Positions 46,904 through 57,036 are shown, numbered from the stretch's first letter. The stretch: DNA of 64,000 nucleotides from Pseudomonas anguilliseptica (GCF_900105355.1 NZ_FNSC01000001.1:3658001-3722000); one strand, 5' to 3'. Translations and numbers: made by a program. The notes: generated by a model from the sequence alone, not told the origin.

Positions 46904-47356
46904 GTGGCCAGAATTCGCAACAGACGCAAGCCCGTCGCCGAGATGAACGTGGTGCCTTACATCGACGTGATGTTGGTGCTGCTGGTGATCTTTATGGTGA
47001 CCGCGCCCATGCTTAATCAAGGGGTCAAGGTCGATCTGCCGCAAGTCAGCAGTGAGGTCTTGCCGCAGGACAATAACGCCCAGGTGCTGACCATCTCGAT
47101 CAAGGCCGACAAGACCTATTTCTGGAATATGGGCACCGAGGTTGATGTCGACACCGTGCAGGATAAGGCGCTGACCCTGGAAGAGATGACCCGCGCGGTA
47201 ACGGCGATCATCAGCCAGAGCCGGGCAACCGGTAAGCAGGTGCAAGTGTTCGTGCGCGGCGACAAGAGCGTTGATTACGGCACCATCATGGCGGCCATGG
47301 GTGGCTTGCAGCAGGCTGACGTGGGTAACGTCGGGCTGATTACCGAGGCCCCCTGA
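46904..47356 (+). CDS. tolR: Tol-Pal proton channel subunit TolR
   Basis: A 150-residue ExbD-like protein: one N-terminal membrane helix with the proton-carrying aspartate in VVPYIDVMLVLLVIFMV, then a periplasmic domain. GTG start at 46904. The stop overlaps tolA's ATG by one base. Confidence 0.97.
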   Translation: MARIRNRRKPVAEMNVVPYIDVMLVLLVIFMVTAPMLNQGVKVDLPQVSSEVLPQDNNAQVLTISIKADKTYFWNMGTEVDVDTVQDKALTLEEMTRAVTAIISQSRATGKQVQVFVRGDKSVDYGTIMAAMGGLQQADVGNVGLITEAP

Positions 47357-48306
47357 TGCACGACCAGCGCGAGCGTTCGCCCTCGGAAAGTCTATTCTGG
47401 CCGGTTGTCTGGGCTGTTGGGCTGCACGTCATCATGTTTGCCATGCTGTTCGTCAGCTTTGCCTTTGCCCCGGACCTGCCGCCGGCCAAGCCGGTGGTGC
47501 AAGCGACCCTGTACAAGCTGCAATCACAAAGCCAGGCCACCACGCAGACCAATCAGAAGATCGCGGGCGAAACCAAGAAGACCACCGCACCTGTGTACGA
47601 AACCGAACAGCTTGAACAGAAAAAAGCCGAGCAGGAAAAAGTAGCGGCCAAGGCAGCGGAACAAAAGAAAGCCCAAGAGGCTCAGAAGGCGGAGGCCGCG
47701 AAAAAGGCTGACGCCGATAAAAAAGCCGCCGAGCAGAAGAAGCTCGCGGATGTCGCCAAAAAGAAAGCGGCGGATGAGGCAGCCAAGAAAAAGGCTGCCG
47801 AAGATGCCAAGAAAAAAGCTGCTGAAGAGGCGAAGAAGAAAGCCGCTGCAGAAGCTGCGAAGAAGAAAAAGGCTGATGACGCCAAAAAGAAAGCGGCAGA
47901 AGCCGCCCAGCGTAAGGCGGTAGAAGACAAGAAGGCTGCCGCACTGGCTGAGCTGCTGTCCGAGGATGTCGGTCGCCAGCAGGCAATCGCCGATACTGTC
48001 GGTGATGAAGTCGCCGGAAGCCTAGATGATCTGATTGTTATGCTGGTCAGCCAGCAATGGCGACGCCCGCCATCGGCGCGTAATGGCATGAGCGTAGAAG
48101 TACTGATCGAAATGCTGCCCGATGGCACCATTACCAATGCCAGCGTGACGCGTTCCAGTGGTGACTCGCCATTTGATAACTCGGCCGTGCAAGCGGTACG
48201 CAACGTCGGTCGTATTGCCGAAATGCGGCAGCTGGACCGCGCCACTTTTGATCGCCTTTACCGGCAGCGTCGCGCTGTCTTCAAACCGGAGGATTTAGGT
48301 CTGTGA
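47356..48306 (+). CDS. tolA: Tol-Pal energy transducer TolA
   Basis: A 316-residue periplasm-spanning protein. One inner-membrane helix (about 15-38), a long Ala/Lys/Glu-rich helical domain (about 85-200, repeated [15 protein letters not shown] units) and a C-terminal domain III (about 215-316, [19 protein letters not shown] start and [13 protein letters not shown]) that contacts TolB/Pal and is the entry point for some colicins and phages. It overlaps both tolR and tolB. Confidence 0.96.
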   Translation: MHDQRERSPSESLFWPVVWAVGLHVIMFAMLFVSFAFAPDLPPAKPVVQATLYKLQSQSQATTQTNQKIAGETKKTTAPVYETEQLEQKKAEQEKVAAKAAEQKKAQEAQKAEAAKKADADKKAAEQKKLADVAKKKAADEAAKKKAAEDAKKKAAEEAKKKAAAEAAKKKKADDAKKKAAEAAQRKAVEDKKAAALAELLSEDVGRQQAIADTVGDEVAGSLDDLIVMLVSQQWRRPPSARNGMSVEVLIEMLPDGTITNASVTRSSGDSPFDNSAVQAVRNVGRIAEMRQLDRATFDRLYRQRRAVFKPEDLGL

Positions 48307-49601
48307 ATACCCTGATGCGTATTGTTCTGCTCGGTCTGACCATGCTGGTCTGCACCGTTCAGGCCGCTGATCCGCTGCTTATCGACAAAGGTACCAACAG
48401 TGCTACCCCCATTGCCGTAGTACCTTTTGGTTGGCAGGGCGGCACCGTGCTGCCTGAGGATATGGCCGAGATTATTGGCAATGACCTGCGTAACTCTGGA
48501 GAGTTTGCGCCTATACCTCGGCAGAACATGATCAGCCTGCCGACTCAGGCGACTGAAGTGATCTACCGCGACTGGCAAGCTCTGGGCGCACAGTACGTCC
48601 TGGTCGGCAATATTGTGCCGAATGCCGGTCGTCTGCAGGTGCAGTTCGCCTTGTTCAACGTTACTACTCAGCAGCAGGTCATGACCGGCAGTGTGGGTGG
48701 CTGTGTCGATCAGTTACGTGACATGGCGCACCATATCGCCGATCAGTCCTTCGAGAAGCTCACCGGCGTTAAGGGTGCGTTCTCGACACGTATGCTGTAT
48801 GTGACTGCCGAGCGTTTTGCGGTCAATAACACCCGTTACACCCTGCAGCGTTCCGACTATGACGGCGCCCGTGCAGTAACTCTGCTCCAGTCGCGTGAGC
48901 CGATCCTCTCGCCATCGTTCGCTCCGGATGGTCGTCGTATCGCTTACGTCTCGTTCGAGCAGAAGCGTCCGCGCATTTTCGTGCAGCATATCGATACCGG
49001 TCGCCGCGAGCAGATCACCAATTTTGAAGGCCTGAATGGCGCGCCAGCCTGGTCGCCGGACGGTAACCGCCTGGCGTTTGTGCTGTCGCGTGACGGTAAC
49101 CCGGAAATCTATGTGATGGACATGGGCTCTCGCCAGCTGCGCCGCGTGACTAACCAGCCGTCGATTGATACCGAACCATTCTGGGGTAAGGACGGTCAGA
49201 CCCTGTACTTCACCTCGGATCGTTCCGGTAAGCCGCAGATCTATAAAACCAACATCAATGGTGGCTCGGCAGAACGTGTGACCTTTATCGGTAACTACAA
49301 CGCTAACCCGAAACTTTCCGCTGATGAAAAGACCCTGGTCATGATCCACCGCCAGGATGGTTACACCGTGTTCAAGGTGGCGGCACAAGACCTGCAGCGC
49401 GGCAATTTGCGGATACTTTCAGACACCAGTCTGGATGAGTCGCCCACTGTTGCGCCCAATGGCACCATGGTAATCTACGCCACCCGCCAGCAGGGTCGGG
49501 GAGTCTTGGTATTAGCGTCCACCAATGGACGTGTGAGGCTCCCTCTTCCTACCGCTCAAGGCGAAGTTCGAGAGCCTTCTTGGTCCCCTTACCTGAACTG
49601 A
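48303..49601 (+). CDS. tolB: Tol-Pal periplasmic protein TolB
   Basis: Periplasmic beta-propeller protein of 432 residues linking TolA to Pal. Signal peptide ends near residue 21 (CTVQAADP). An N-terminal alpha/beta domain is followed by WD40-like propeller repeats with recurrent [25 protein letters not shown] and [14 protein letters not shown] motifs. GTG start at 48303 overlaps the tolA stop. Confidence 0.97.
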   Translation: MNTLMRIVLLGLTMLVCTVQAADPLLIDKGTNSATPIAVVPFGWQGGTVLPEDMAEIIGNDLRNSGEFAPIPRQNMISLPTQATEVIYRDWQALGAQYVLVGNIVPNAGRLQVQFALFNVTTQQQVMTGSVGGCVDQLRDMAHHIADQSFEKLTGVKGAFSTRMLYVTAERFAVNNTRYTLQRSDYDGARAVTLLQSREPILSPSFAPDGRRIAYVSFEQKRPRIFVQHIDTGRREQITNFEGLNGAPAWSPDGNRLAFVLSRDGNPEIYVMDMGSRQLRRVTNQPSIDTEPFWGKDGQTLYFTSDRSGKPQIYKTNINGGSAERVTFIGNYNANPKLSADEKTLVMIHRQDGYTVFKVAAQDLQRGNLRILSDTSLDESPTVAPNGTMVIYATRQQGRGVLVLASTNGRVRLPLPTAQGEVREPSWSPYLN

Positions 49602-49667
49602 TGTGGCGCTACACCGTTGTTGTTTGAAATACTGCTTAACACACTGGGGTTCATTAGGAGTTACATG

Positions 49668-50165
49668 ATGGAAATGCTGAAATTTGGTAAGTTCGCCGCA
49701 CTGAGCCTGGCTCTGGCCGTAGCCGTAGGTTGTTCCTCGAAAGGCGGCGACGCTGCTGGCGAAGGCGCTACCGACCCTAACGCTGGTTACGGTGCCAACA
49801 CTGGCGCTGTTGATGGCAGCCTGAGCGAAGAAGCTGCTCTGCGCGCTATCACCACCTTCTACTTCGAATACGACAGCTCCGATCTGAAGCCAGAGGCCAT
49901 GCGTGCTCTGGACGTGCACGCCAAAGACCTGCAAGGCAATGGCGCTCGCGTAGTTCTGGAAGGCCACGCTGACGAGCGCGGCACTCGTGAATACAACATG
50001 GCTCTGGGCGAGCGTCGCGCCAAGGCTGTGCAGCGTTACCTGGTACTGCAGGGCGTTTCCCCGGCTCAACTGGAACTGGTTTCCTACGGCGAAGAGCGCG
50101 CTATCGCTACCGGTAACGACGAGTCCTCCTGGGCTCAAAACCGTCGCGTCGAACTGCGTAAGTAA
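49668..50165 (+). CDS. pal: Peptidoglycan-associated lipoprotein Pal (OprL)
   Basis: Outer-membrane lipoprotein that binds peptidoglycan through its OmpA-like domain. 165 residues from ATG 49668 (MEMLKFGKF), with AGGAG at 49656; the ATG one codon earlier is also possible. Lipobox AVGC, then a flexible linker and the OmpA motif [25 protein letters not shown] and [13 protein letters not shown]. Nearly identical, as I remember it, to P. aeruginosa OprL. Confidence 0.97.
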   Translation: MEMLKFGKFAALSLALAVAVGCSSKGGDAAGEGATDPNAGYGANTGAVDGSLSEEAALRAITTFYFEYDSSDLKPEAMRALDVHAKDLQGNGARVVLEGHADERGTREYNMALGERRAKAVQRYLVLQGVSPAQLELVSYGEERAIATGNDESSWAQNRRVELRK

Positions 50166-50171
50166 TTCGAT

Positions 50172-50993
50172 ATGCGTACGTGCCGCCGTGCTTTAACCGT
50201 TTTGGCGCTCAGCCTGCCGCTTGCGGCGTGGGCTGAGGTTCCCGTGGTGGATAACAACGCCGGTTACGGCAGCAGTTACCCGCCTGCTGGTTACGGTACG
50301 TCCGGCACCTCCGTCGCGACAGGGGCTGCGGCCCCTGTCACGGCGCAGGGCATGCTGTTCAACCAGTTGCAGCAGATGCAGGAAGAGATCGCGCAGCTGC
50401 GCGGTACGCTGGAAGAACAACAGAATGAAATTCAGCGCCTGAAGCAAGAAAGCCTGGAGCGTTATCAGGATCTTGATCGGCGTGTAAGTGGTGGTGCGGC
50501 AGGTGCTGCAGCCAGCCAGAATTCTTCAGCTGCTGGCGTAATCAATGCCAGTGGTACACCTACTCCGCCAGCGGCGGGGCAGGCACAAGCTCCGGCTAGT
50601 AATGAACCGGCCGATCCGGCAAAGGAGAAGCTGTTTTACGAGGCTGCCTTTGACCTGATCAAGGTCAAGGATTTTGACAAGGCCAGCCAGGCTTTCGCAG
50701 CCTTCCTGCGTAAATACCCGAATAGCCAGTACGCGGGCAACGCGCAGTACTGGCTAGGCGAGGTAAATCTGGCCAAGGGTGACCTGCAGGGCGCCGGCCA
50801 GGCCTTTGCACGGGTAAGTCAGACTTACCCGAGCCATTCCAAGGTGCCGGACTCGCTGTTCAAACTGGCTGATGTTGAACAGCGTCTGGGTAATAGCGAC
50901 AAGGCCAGGGGCATTCTGCAGCAGGTGATTGCGCAGTACCCGGGGAGTTCAGCGGCTCAGTTGGCGCAGCGCGATCTGCAGCGTTTACCTTAA
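50172..50993 (+). CDS. cpoB: Cell division coordinator CpoB (YbgF)
   Basis: A 273-residue periplasmic protein, last gene of the Tol-Pal operon; in E. coli it couples Tol-Pal to PBP1B during septation. Signal peptide ends near residue 21 (LAAWAE). A trimerising coiled coil (about 60-95) is followed by a Ser/Ala/Pro-rich linker and three TPR repeats (YEAAFDLIKVKDFDKASQAF, YWLGEVNLAKGDLQGA, SLFKLADVEQRLGNSDKA). It starts six bases after pal. Confidence 0.95.
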   Translation: MRTCRRALTVLALSLPLAAWAEVPVVDNNAGYGSSYPPAGYGTSGTSVATGAAAPVTAQGMLFNQLQQMQEEIAQLRGTLEEQQNEIQRLKQESLERYQDLDRRVSGGAAGAAASQNSSAAGVINASGTPTPPAAGQAQAPASNEPADPAKEKLFYEAAFDLIKVKDFDKASQAFAAFLRKYPNSQYAGNAQYWLGEVNLAKGDLQGAGQAFARVSQTYPSHSKVPDSLFKLADVEQRLGNSDKARGILQQVIAQYPGSSAAQLAQRDLQRLP

Positions 50994-51013
50994 GTGCTGA
51001 ATGCCTGATCAAG

Positions 51014-51041
51014 AAACCCGCGCCTAGCGCGGGTTTTTTAT
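51014..51041 (+). terminator. Terminator of the Tol-Pal operon
   Basis: AACCCGCGC / GCGCGGGTT stem with a CTA loop followed by a T run, 20 bases beyond cpoB. Confidence 0.92.
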
Positions 51042-51113
51042 TGGTGAATGTTCACTGCGTCCCTGGCGCGTCGTCATGCGGTGTGATGAGTCTTATGATC
51101 AGTCATCTTTGAG

Positions 51114-51237
51114 GTCCACCCTCCGGGCTGTCGCTGCGCGACGTTAAAAAATGCTCCCGGCAGTTTCTTATGGCCAACCATTCCTTGCGTCCAGCCTTCG
51201 GGTCGTAGCTGTGTGGCGTTAGGAATTTCCCCCGGAA
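51114..51237. repeat. Imperfect 49-bp direct repeat in the cpoB-queE gap
   Basis: Bases 51114-51162 and 51189-51237 align over 49 positions with about 70 percent identity, both running from GTCCA-CCT-CGGG through GCTG and CGTTA to CCCGG, at a 75-base offset. The rest of the 314-base gap holds the operon terminator and the queE leader, with a GGAGG site at 51276. No riboswitch for preQ1 was recognised. Confidence 0.5.
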
Positions 51238-51307
51238 TCTATTTCGTATACAATCCGCGGCCCTTTTCCCGCAACGGAGGCGGACAGCCTGTTTAGCTGT
51301 CACGCCC

Positions 51308-51964
51308 GTGGCTGATATGCAAGATACCCTGCGCATTACCGAGATTTTCTACTCGCTGCAGGGCGAGACGCGCACCGCCGGCTTGCCGACTGTGTTCGTT
51401 CGCCTGACCGGCTGTCCTCTGCGTTGCCAATACTGCGACACCGCCTATGCCTTCAGTGGTGGCGAGATCATGTCGCTGGACGCCATTTTCGAGCAGGTTG
51501 CCGGCTACAAGCCGCGTTATATCTGCGTGACCGGTGGTGAACCATTGGCGCAACCCAACTGCATTGCTTTGCTCAAACGTCTGTGTGACGCTGGCTACGA
51601 AGTGTCACTGGAAACCAGTGGCGCGTTGGATGTGTCGGCGGTCGACCCGCGGGTAAGCAAGGTCCTTGACCTGAAAACCCCAGGCTCGGTGGAAGTTGCA
51701 CGCAATCGCTACGAGAATATCGAGCTGCTGACGCCGAATGATCAGGTCAAGTTCGTGATCTGCTCCCGTGAGGACTATGACTGGGCGGTGAGCAAGCTGA
51801 TTCAGTACCGCCTGGCTGAGCGGGTCAGCGAGGTGCTGATGTCGCCCAGTCATCATGAGCTGGATGCGCGCTCGCTGGCCGAGTGGATCATTGCCGACAA
51901 CCTGCCAGTTCGCCTGCAGATGCAGCTGCACAAGATTCTCTGGAATGATGAGCCGGGACATTGA
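51308..51964 (+). CDS. queE: 7-carboxy-7-deazaguanine synthase QueE
   Basis: Radical-SAM enzyme of queuosine synthesis converting CPH4 to 7-carboxy-7-deazaguanine. 218 residues. The iron-sulfur cluster motif is CPLRCQYC (C-x3-C-x2-C) in [18 protein letters not shown], followed by the SAM-binding [11 protein letters not shown]. Start is GTG at 51308; ATG 51317 is an alternative. queC starts two bases after the stop. Confidence 0.96.
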   Translation: MADMQDTLRITEIFYSLQGETRTAGLPTVFVRLTGCPLRCQYCDTAYAFSGGEIMSLDAIFEQVAGYKPRYICVTGGEPLAQPNCIALLKRLCDAGYEVSLETSGALDVSAVDPRVSKVLDLKTPGSVEVARNRYENIELLTPNDQVKFVICSREDYDWAVSKLIQYRLAERVSEVLMSPSHHELDARSLAEWIIADNLPVRLQMQLHKILWNDEPGH

Positions 51965-51965
51965 T

Positions 51966-52640
51966 ATGAGCGATAAGAAAGCGGTAATCCTGCTGTCAGG
52001 CGGCCTGGACTCGGCCACCGTGGTGGCGCTGGCCAAGGCCGATGGCTACAGCTGTTACACCATGAGTTTTGATTACGGCCAGCGCCATCGCTCCGAGTTG
52101 CAGGCGGCCGAGCAGGTGGCGCGGCAATTGGGTGTGGTCGAGCACAAGGTGATCGGCCTGAACCTCAATGGCATGGGTGGCTCGGCGCTGACTGATTCGA
52201 GCATCGAGGTGCCGGAAAGCCCGGTCGAGGGCATTCCGGTGACCTATGTGCCGGCGCGCAATACCGTGTTCCTGTCGCTTGCGCTGGGTTGGGCCGAGGT
52301 GTTGGGCGCTCGGGATATTTTTATCGGTGTGAACGCGGTGGATTATTCCGGTTACCCCGATTGCCGTCCTGAGTTTGTTGAGGCCTTCGAGCGCATGGCT
52401 AACCTGGCCACCAAGGCCGGTGTAGAAGGGCAGGGTTTCTGTATTCAGGCTCCGCTGCAGGTCATGAGTAAGGCCGAGATCGTCCAGGTTGGGGTTCAAC
52501 ATGGCGTCGACTACGCGCTGACCGTTTCCTGTTATCAGGCTGATGATCAGGGCCGCGCCTGCGGAAAATGCGACAGCTGCCGCCTACGTGCGGCGGGCTT
52601 TGCTACCGCCGGGCTGGTAGATCCAACTCGTTATTTCTAA
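51966..52640 (+). CDS. queC: 7-cyano-7-deazaguanine synthase QueC
   Basis: ATP-dependent nitrile-forming enzyme making preQ0 from CDG, next step after QueE. 224 residues from ATG 51966, with PP-loop [15 protein letters not shown], the [11 protein letters not shown] motif, and the zinc-binding cysteines in [21 protein letters not shown] long upstream extension in the same frame overlaps queE and is not credible. Confidence 0.96.
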   Translation: MSDKKAVILLSGGLDSATVVALAKADGYSCYTMSFDYGQRHRSELQAAEQVARQLGVVEHKVIGLNLNGMGGSALTDSSIEVPESPVEGIPVTYVPARNTVFLSLALGWAEVLGARDIFIGVNAVDYSGYPDCRPEFVEAFERMANLATKAGVEGQGFCIQAPLQVMSKAEIVQVGVQHGVDYALTVSCYQADDQGRACGKCDSCRLRAAGFATAGLVDPTRYF

Positions 52641-52657
52641 AAATTTTTCGCGAAGTG

Positions 52658-52685
52658 TTGAATTTCTGAATTAAATCAGTATCAT
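52658..52685 (+). promoter_or_regulatory. Promoter of tRNA-Lys
   Basis: TTGAAT (52658) and TATCAT (52680) are separated by 16 bases, with a GC-rich discriminator (GCGCCTCGCG) after the -10 as is usual for stringently controlled stable RNA genes. Confidence 0.6.
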
Positions 52686-52697
52686 GCGCCTCGCGTC

Positions 52698-52773
52698 GGG
52701 TCGTTAGCTCAGTTGGTAGAGCAGTTGGCTTTTAACCAATTGGTCGTAGGTTCGAATCCCACACGACCCACCA
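52698..52773 (+). tRNA. tRNA-Lys (anticodon TTT)
   Basis: A complete 76-base cloverleaf: acceptor GGGTCGT pairs with ACGACCC, D-arm AGCTCAGTTGGTAGAGC, anticodon loop around CTTTTAA with TTT, T-arm GTAGG-TTCGAAT-CCCAC, and an encoded CCA. Confidence 0.97.
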
Positions 52774-52797
52774 TATTTCCTTCCTCGGAAGGTCAAG

Positions 52798-52837
52798 AAG
52801 CCTGAAAGTTCTGTTAAAGGAATTTTCGGGCTTTTTT
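52798..52837 (+). terminator. Terminator after tRNA-Lys
   Basis: AAGCCTGAAA pairs with TTTTCGGGCTT around a 15-base loop, followed by TTTT. Confidence 0.75.
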
Positions 52838-52942
52838 GTACCTGTAACTTTTACCGTCTTTGCGTGGATGCAAGCTGCCTGCTCCGTCGCTATCCAGGCG
52901 GGTATACTCGCCGCACTGAAAGCATATTCAGAGCCTGATGAC

Positions 52943-54001
52943 ATGACCCAGATTTCCGAACGCCTGCTGGTACAAGCCCATCTCGATGCCAAGCAGCCCA
53001 AGCCGCTGACGTCTGAGCAAGAGGCTTTTTACCATGCCGAGATTGCTGCCGAACTGAAAAAGCAGAACGCCGTGCTGGTGGCGCACTATTACTGCGACCC
53101 GATGTTGCAGGCGCTGGCCGAGGAGACCGGCGGCTGCGTTTCCGACTCGCTGGAAATGGCCCGCTTTGGCAATCAACATCCGGCGCAGACGGTGCTGGTA
53201 GCCGGCGTTAAATTCATGGGCGAAACGGCGAAGATCCTCAATCCAGAAAAACGTGTGCTGATGCCGACGCTTGAAGCGACCTGCTCGCTTGATCTGGGTT
53301 GTCCGGTAGAGGAGTTCTCGGCGTTCTGTGATCAGCATCCGCAGCGTACGGTGGTGGTGTATGCCAATACCTCGGCGGCGGTGAAAGCGCGGGCTGACTG
53401 GGTGGTGACCTCCAGTTGTGCGGTGGAGATCGTTGAGCACCTGATGGACAACGGCGAAAGCATCATCTGGGCGCCGGATCAGCATCTGGGCCGTTACATC
53501 CAGAACAAGACAGGCGCCGACATGCTGCTGTGGGACGGTGCGTGCATCGTTCACGAAGAGTTCAAGGCCAAGCAGCTGGCAGACATGAAGGCGTTGTATC
53601 CGGATGCCGCCGTGCTGGTTCACCCGGAGTCGCCGACGGCAGTGATCGATCTGGCCGATGCTGTGGGCTCTACCAGCCAGCTGATCGCTGCTGCGCAACG
53701 TTTGCCGAACAAGACCTTTATCGTCGCCACCGACGCCGGCATCTTCTACAAGATGCAGCAGTTGTGCCCGGACAAGGAGTTTGTCGCCGCCCCGACTGCC
53801 GGCAATGGTGCCGCCTGCCGCAGTTGTGCGCATTGTCCGTGGATGGCGATGAATACCCTGCAGCGCACCTTGGAATGCCTACGTGTGGGCAGCAACGAGA
53901 TATTTGTCGATCCGGCATTGATCCCCAAAGCGATCAAGCCGCTCAAGCGTATGCTCGATTTCACCCAGGCCGCGCGGCTCAAGCTGAGCGGCAACGCTTA
54001 A
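52943..54001 (+). CDS. nadA: Quinolinate synthase A
   Basis: NadA condenses iminoaspartate with dihydroxyacetone phosphate to quinolinate, the second step of NAD synthesis, using a [4Fe-4S] cluster. From ATG 52943 it has 352 residues, the family length. Seen: [45 protein letters not shown] and the C-terminal cluster region [13 protein letters not shown]. It stands alone between tRNA-Lys and a terminator. Confidence 0.97.
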   Translation: MTQISERLLVQAHLDAKQPKPLTSEQEAFYHAEIAAELKKQNAVLVAHYYCDPMLQALAEETGGCVSDSLEMARFGNQHPAQTVLVAGVKFMGETAKILNPEKRVLMPTLEATCSLDLGCPVEEFSAFCDQHPQRTVVVYANTSAAVKARADWVVTSSCAVEIVEHLMDNGESIIWAPDQHLGRYIQNKTGADMLLWDGACIVHEEFKAKQLADMKALYPDAAVLVHPESPTAVIDLADAVGSTSQLIAAAQRLPNKTFIVATDAGIFYKMQQLCPDKEFVAAPTAGNGAACRSCAHCPWMAMNTLQRTLECLRVGSNEIFVDPALIPKAIKPLKRMLDFTQAARLKLSGNA

Positions 54002-54012
54002 GCGAGCGGTAT

Positions 54013-54042
54013 AAAAAAAGCCAGGCATTGGCCTGGCTTTTT
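54013..54042. terminator. Bidirectional terminator between nadA and bepA
   Basis: AAAGCCAGGC / GCCTGGCTTT stem with an ATTG loop and A and T tracts on the two sides, placed between convergent genes. Confidence 0.93.
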
Positions 54043-54062
54043 CGTTTCTGGGGCGGGCAGTA

Positions 54063-55496
54063 CTAGCGAAGCATCTGCTCGATGATGCGCTGTTCTTCCA
54101 TCAACTCGCGCTGTCTGGCGTCGATCCGTGAAGCCAGTTGGAAGTTATTGCTGGCGCGGCGTTTGGCGAAGTCGAGCTGTTCCAGGGCCTGCTTGTAGTC
54201 GCCGACCAGGGCGAAGAACTCCCCGCGAGCTTGATGCAGGCCGATGGTGTTACCACTCAGGCCGCGTACTTCGGCTACCTGGTACCAGACGTCCGGGTCC
54301 TTGCCGCGACTTTTCAGCATGTTGTCGAGGGCGCGTTCGGCTTCCTGAATGCGACCCTGCTTCATCAGCAGGTCGATATGTGCCTGATTGACCGGGTAGT
54401 TGTTCGGGTAGAGGGTCAGTAGTCGGGTAGTCCGGCTTTGCGCCTCGCCCAGGCGATTGGCGGCCATATCCAGTTCAATCTGGGCCAGATTGTAGGTCAC
54501 ATCATTGGGTGAACTCGCCAGTAGCGGTTGCAGGGACTCGCGGGCCTGCTTGTGTTGGCCGCTTTTTATCTGCGCAATCGTCAGCCCGTAGCGGGCGGCT
54601 TCCAGCTGTGGGTTTTCGTCAAGCATATTGCGAAAGCGTTTGGCGGCGACTCCTGGGGTTTCTTCATAGGTCAGTTGCACGCGGGCGCGCATCAGCTGGT
54701 AACGCACGCTGTCGGTGATCCCCGAAGCTTTGTACTGCTCGGCGCGGTTGCGGGTGTCGGCGATACGCGATTCCGACACCGGGTGAGTCAGGAGGAATTC
54801 TGGCGGTTTGCGGTCGTAGCGGTACTGGCGCATCAGACGCTCGAACATGCTGGGCATGGCGCGTGGGTCGAAGCCGGCTTTTTCCAGGTTGACCAGACCA
54901 ATGCGGTCGGCTTCCTGCTCGTTCTGTCGAGAGAAGCGCCGCTGCTCTTGCATGGCTGCTGCCTGGGTCGAGGCAATGGCTGCGATGCCTAGATCTCCCG
55001 CGCCGGCGGCTGCTGCCACGATGCCGGCGAGCAGGCCGGCCATCACCGGGATCTGCATGCGCTGCTGCGCTTCCAGCCCTCGAGCGAAGTGGCGTTGTGA
55101 TAAATGCGCCAGTTCGTGAGCCATAACCGAGGCGTACTCGGCTTCGGTCTGCGCATAGAGAAACAGGCCGCCGTTGACCCCGACAATCCCGCCTGGCGCG
55201 GCAAAGGCGTTGATCTGCGGGCTGTTGAGCAGAACGAACTCCAGGCGACGATCCTGCAGCTGGCTGGTTTCGCTCAAGCGGTACACGCTGGTTTCGACGA
55301 AGTCCTTGAGCTGCGGATCGTCGAGCTGGCTGACCTGGCCGCGTACCAGGCTCAACCAGGCGCGGCCCAGCTGGTGTTCTTGCTGCGGTGAGACGATGGC
55401 GGAACTGGCATCGCCAAGGGAGGGCAGATCACTGGCTATGGCGGGGGCTGCCAGCAGGCAGGCCAGCGTCAACAGGGTAGGGCGCAGAAGGCTCAT
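54063..55496 (-). CDS. bepA: Periplasmic M48 metalloprotease, BepA type
   Basis: A 477-residue periplasmic protease/chaperone that, in E. coli, assists LptD assembly and degrades stalled outer-membrane proteins. Signal peptide ends near residue 22 (APAIASD). The M48 zinc site is MAHELAHLSQRH (HExxH), with the third ligand in EQEADRIGL. The C-terminal half (about 270-470) is built of TPR repeats. Start at ATG 55496. Confidence 0.94.
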   Translation of the reverse strand: MSLLRPTLLTLACLLAAPAIASDLPSLGDASSAIVSPQQEHQLGRAWLSLVRGQVSQLDDPQLKDFVETSVYRLSETSQLQDRRLEFVLLNSPQINAFAAPGGIVGVNGGLFLYAQTEAEYASVMAHELAHLSQRHFARGLEAQQRMQIPVMAGLLAGIVAAAAGAGDLGIAAIASTQAAAMQEQRRFSRQNEQEADRIGLVNLEKAGFDPRAMPSMFERLMRQYRYDRKPPEFLLTHPVSESRIADTRNRAEQYKASGITDSVRYQLMRARVQLTYEETPGVAAKRFRNMLDENPQLEAARYGLTIAQIKSGQHKQARESLQPLLASSPNDVTYNLAQIELDMAANRLGEAQSRTTRLLTLYPNNYPVNQAHIDLLMKQGRIQEAERALDNMLKSRGKDPDVWYQVAEVRGLSGNTIGLHQARGEFFALVGDYKQALEQLDFAKRRASNNFQLASRIDARQRELMEEQRIIEQMLR

Positions 55497-55602
55497 GCAC
55501 AAAGCTCGTGTCGAACAAAGGCGCTACTGTAGCTGGCTGGCTGCTGTGCTGGCCAGGGTTGTGCGGCCTTGGGTATCCTTGGGGCCCTCCTGGAGTAGCT
55601 CA

Positions 55603-55854
55603 ATGACTGATATGCAATGGCGTGCCGAAGACTTCGACGCGCAACTGGACGCCTGTGGGTTGAACTGCCCGCTACCTTTACTCAAGGCCAAATTGGAGCT
55701 CAACCGCCTGGCCAGTGGCGCGGTGCTCAAGGTTGAGGCTACGGACGCGGGCTCACAGCGGGATTTTCGTGCCTTCGCCAGCCTGGCCGGGCATAGTCTG
55801 CTGCGTGAAGAGGTCGACAATGGCGTATACCGCTACTGGCTGCGCAAGGCCTAA
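55603..55854 (+). CDS. TusA-family sulfurtransferase
   Basis: An 83-residue TusA/SirA-like protein with the signature ACGLNCPLPLLKAK (the CPxP motif with the sulfur-carrying cysteine) and a C-terminal beta strand (VYRYWLRKA). By synteny it corresponds to P. aeruginosa PA1006, which is linked to molybdenum homeostasis and persulfide handling. ATG 55603 has TGGAG at 55591; the much longer frame upstream is opposite bepA and not credible. Confidence 0.92.
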   Translation: MTDMQWRAEDFDAQLDACGLNCPLPLLKAKLELNRLASGAVLKVEATDAGSQRDFRAFASLAGHSLLREEVDNGVYRYWLRKA

Positions 55855-55920
55855 GGGCTGGGGCGGAAACGTTGCTTGTAAGGCGGCATAAACACTGTGT
55901 TTTCCGGATGAGGCGTCACG

Positions 55921-56985
55921 ATGTTCAAGGTGTTTCAGGATTGGCTACATCGCTATTTTTCCGATGAGCAAGCGGTGGTGCTTGCGGTATTGCTGGTGCT
56001 TGGTTTTGCCGCGATCCTGAATCTGGGTGGCATGCTGGCTCCGGTGCTGACGGGGTTGGTACTGGCGTTTCTGATGCAGGGGCTGGTGAATGCCTTTGAG
56101 CGTTTGCGCATCCCGCAGGTGGTGTCGGTATGGCTGGTCTTCACCCTCTTTATGAGCATGCTGGGGGTGTTTCTGTTGGTGCTGATGCCGTTGCTCTGGC
56201 GCCAGGTGATTACCCTGTTCAACGAGTTGCCGCGGATGCTGGGCGAGTGGCAGTCACTGTTTTTGTTGCTGCCGGAGCGCTACCCCACGCTGATTACCAA
56301 TGAGCAGGTGTTGCAGCTGATTGAGGTCGTGCGGGGTGAGGCTGGAAGTGTCGGCCAGTCGGCGCTGTCGTTCTCACTGTCCAGTTTGCCGATGTTGGTC
56401 AGCATCATGATCTACGTGGTGTTGGTGCCGATTCTGGTGTTCTTCTTTCTCAAGGATCGGGAGTTGATCAGTGCATGGTTTCGCGGCTATCTGCCGCGCG
56501 AGCGGGCGCTGATTACTCAGGTGGCCGAGGAAATGAACAAGCAGATCGCCAACTATATCCGTGGCAAGGTGATCGAAATCATTATCTGCGGCGTGGTTAC
56601 CTATATCGCCTTTGCTGCCCTGGGGCTTAACTATGCGGCGCTGCTGGCTTTGTTTGTCGGCCTGTCGGTGGTGGTGCCGTATATCGGTGCGGTGGTGGTG
56701 ACTGTGCCGGTTGCGCTGATCGGGTTGTTCCAGTGGGGCTTTGGTGATCAGTTCATCTATCTGATGGTGGTCTACGGGATCATTCAGGCGCTGGACGGCA
56801 ACGTTCTGGTGCCTTTGCTGTTTTCCGAAGCGGTTAACCTGCACCCGGTGGCGATCATCTGCGCTGTACTGTTGTTTGGCGGTATGTGGGGATTCTGGGG
56901 GGTGTTCTTCGCCATCCCGCTGGCCACGTTGTTCAAGGCGGTGATTGACGCCTGGCCGCGCAGTGAGCAGGTGGCGGCGCAATAG
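55921..56985 (+). CDS. AI-2E family (PerM-like) transporter, second copy
   Basis: A 354-residue inner-membrane protein with about eight helices and the same family landmarks as the protein at 16663 (GLVLAFLMQGLVNAFERL, FFLKDRELISAWFRGYLP, NLHPVAIICAVLLFGGMWGF). The two are clearly diverged paralogues. It follows the TusA gene by 66 bases and ends at a strong terminator. Substrate unknown. Confidence 0.9.
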   Translation: MFKVFQDWLHRYFSDEQAVVLAVLLVLGFAAILNLGGMLAPVLTGLVLAFLMQGLVNAFERLRIPQVVSVWLVFTLFMSMLGVFLLVLMPLLWRQVITLFNELPRMLGEWQSLFLLLPERYPTLITNEQVLQLIEVVRGEAGSVGQSALSFSLSSLPMLVSIMIYVVLVPILVFFFLKDRELISAWFRGYLPRERALITQVAEEMNKQIANYIRGKVIEIIICGVVTYIAFAALGLNYAALLALFVGLSVVVPYIGAVVVTVPVALIGLFQWGFGDQFIYLMVVYGIIQALDGNVLVPLLFSEAVNLHPVAIICAVLLFGGMWGFWGVFFAIPLATLFKAVIDAWPRSEQVAAQ

Positions 56986-56995
56986 CTGCAGGCAA

Positions 56996-57025
56996 TAAAA
57001 AGCCGGTCAATTGACCGGCTTTTTT
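56996..57025. terminator. Bidirectional terminator between the transporter and bcp
   Basis: A self-complementary stem AAAAGCCGGTCAA / TTGACCGGCTTTT, with A and T tracts at either end, between convergent genes. Confidence 0.92.
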
Positions 57026-57036
57026 ACGCGTGACGT

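Noticed and set aside
47600..47940. Repetitive Ala/Lys codon stretch as a possible tandem repeat locus
   Set aside because: It is the normal helical domain II of TolA.
51241..51307. Possible preQ1 riboswitch before queE
   Set aside because: The leader lacks a recognisable C-rich/A-rich H-type pseudoknot pattern around the ribosome site.
52928..53833. 301-codon minus-strand frame opposite nadA
   Set aside because: Shadow of nadA with no start signal or family features.
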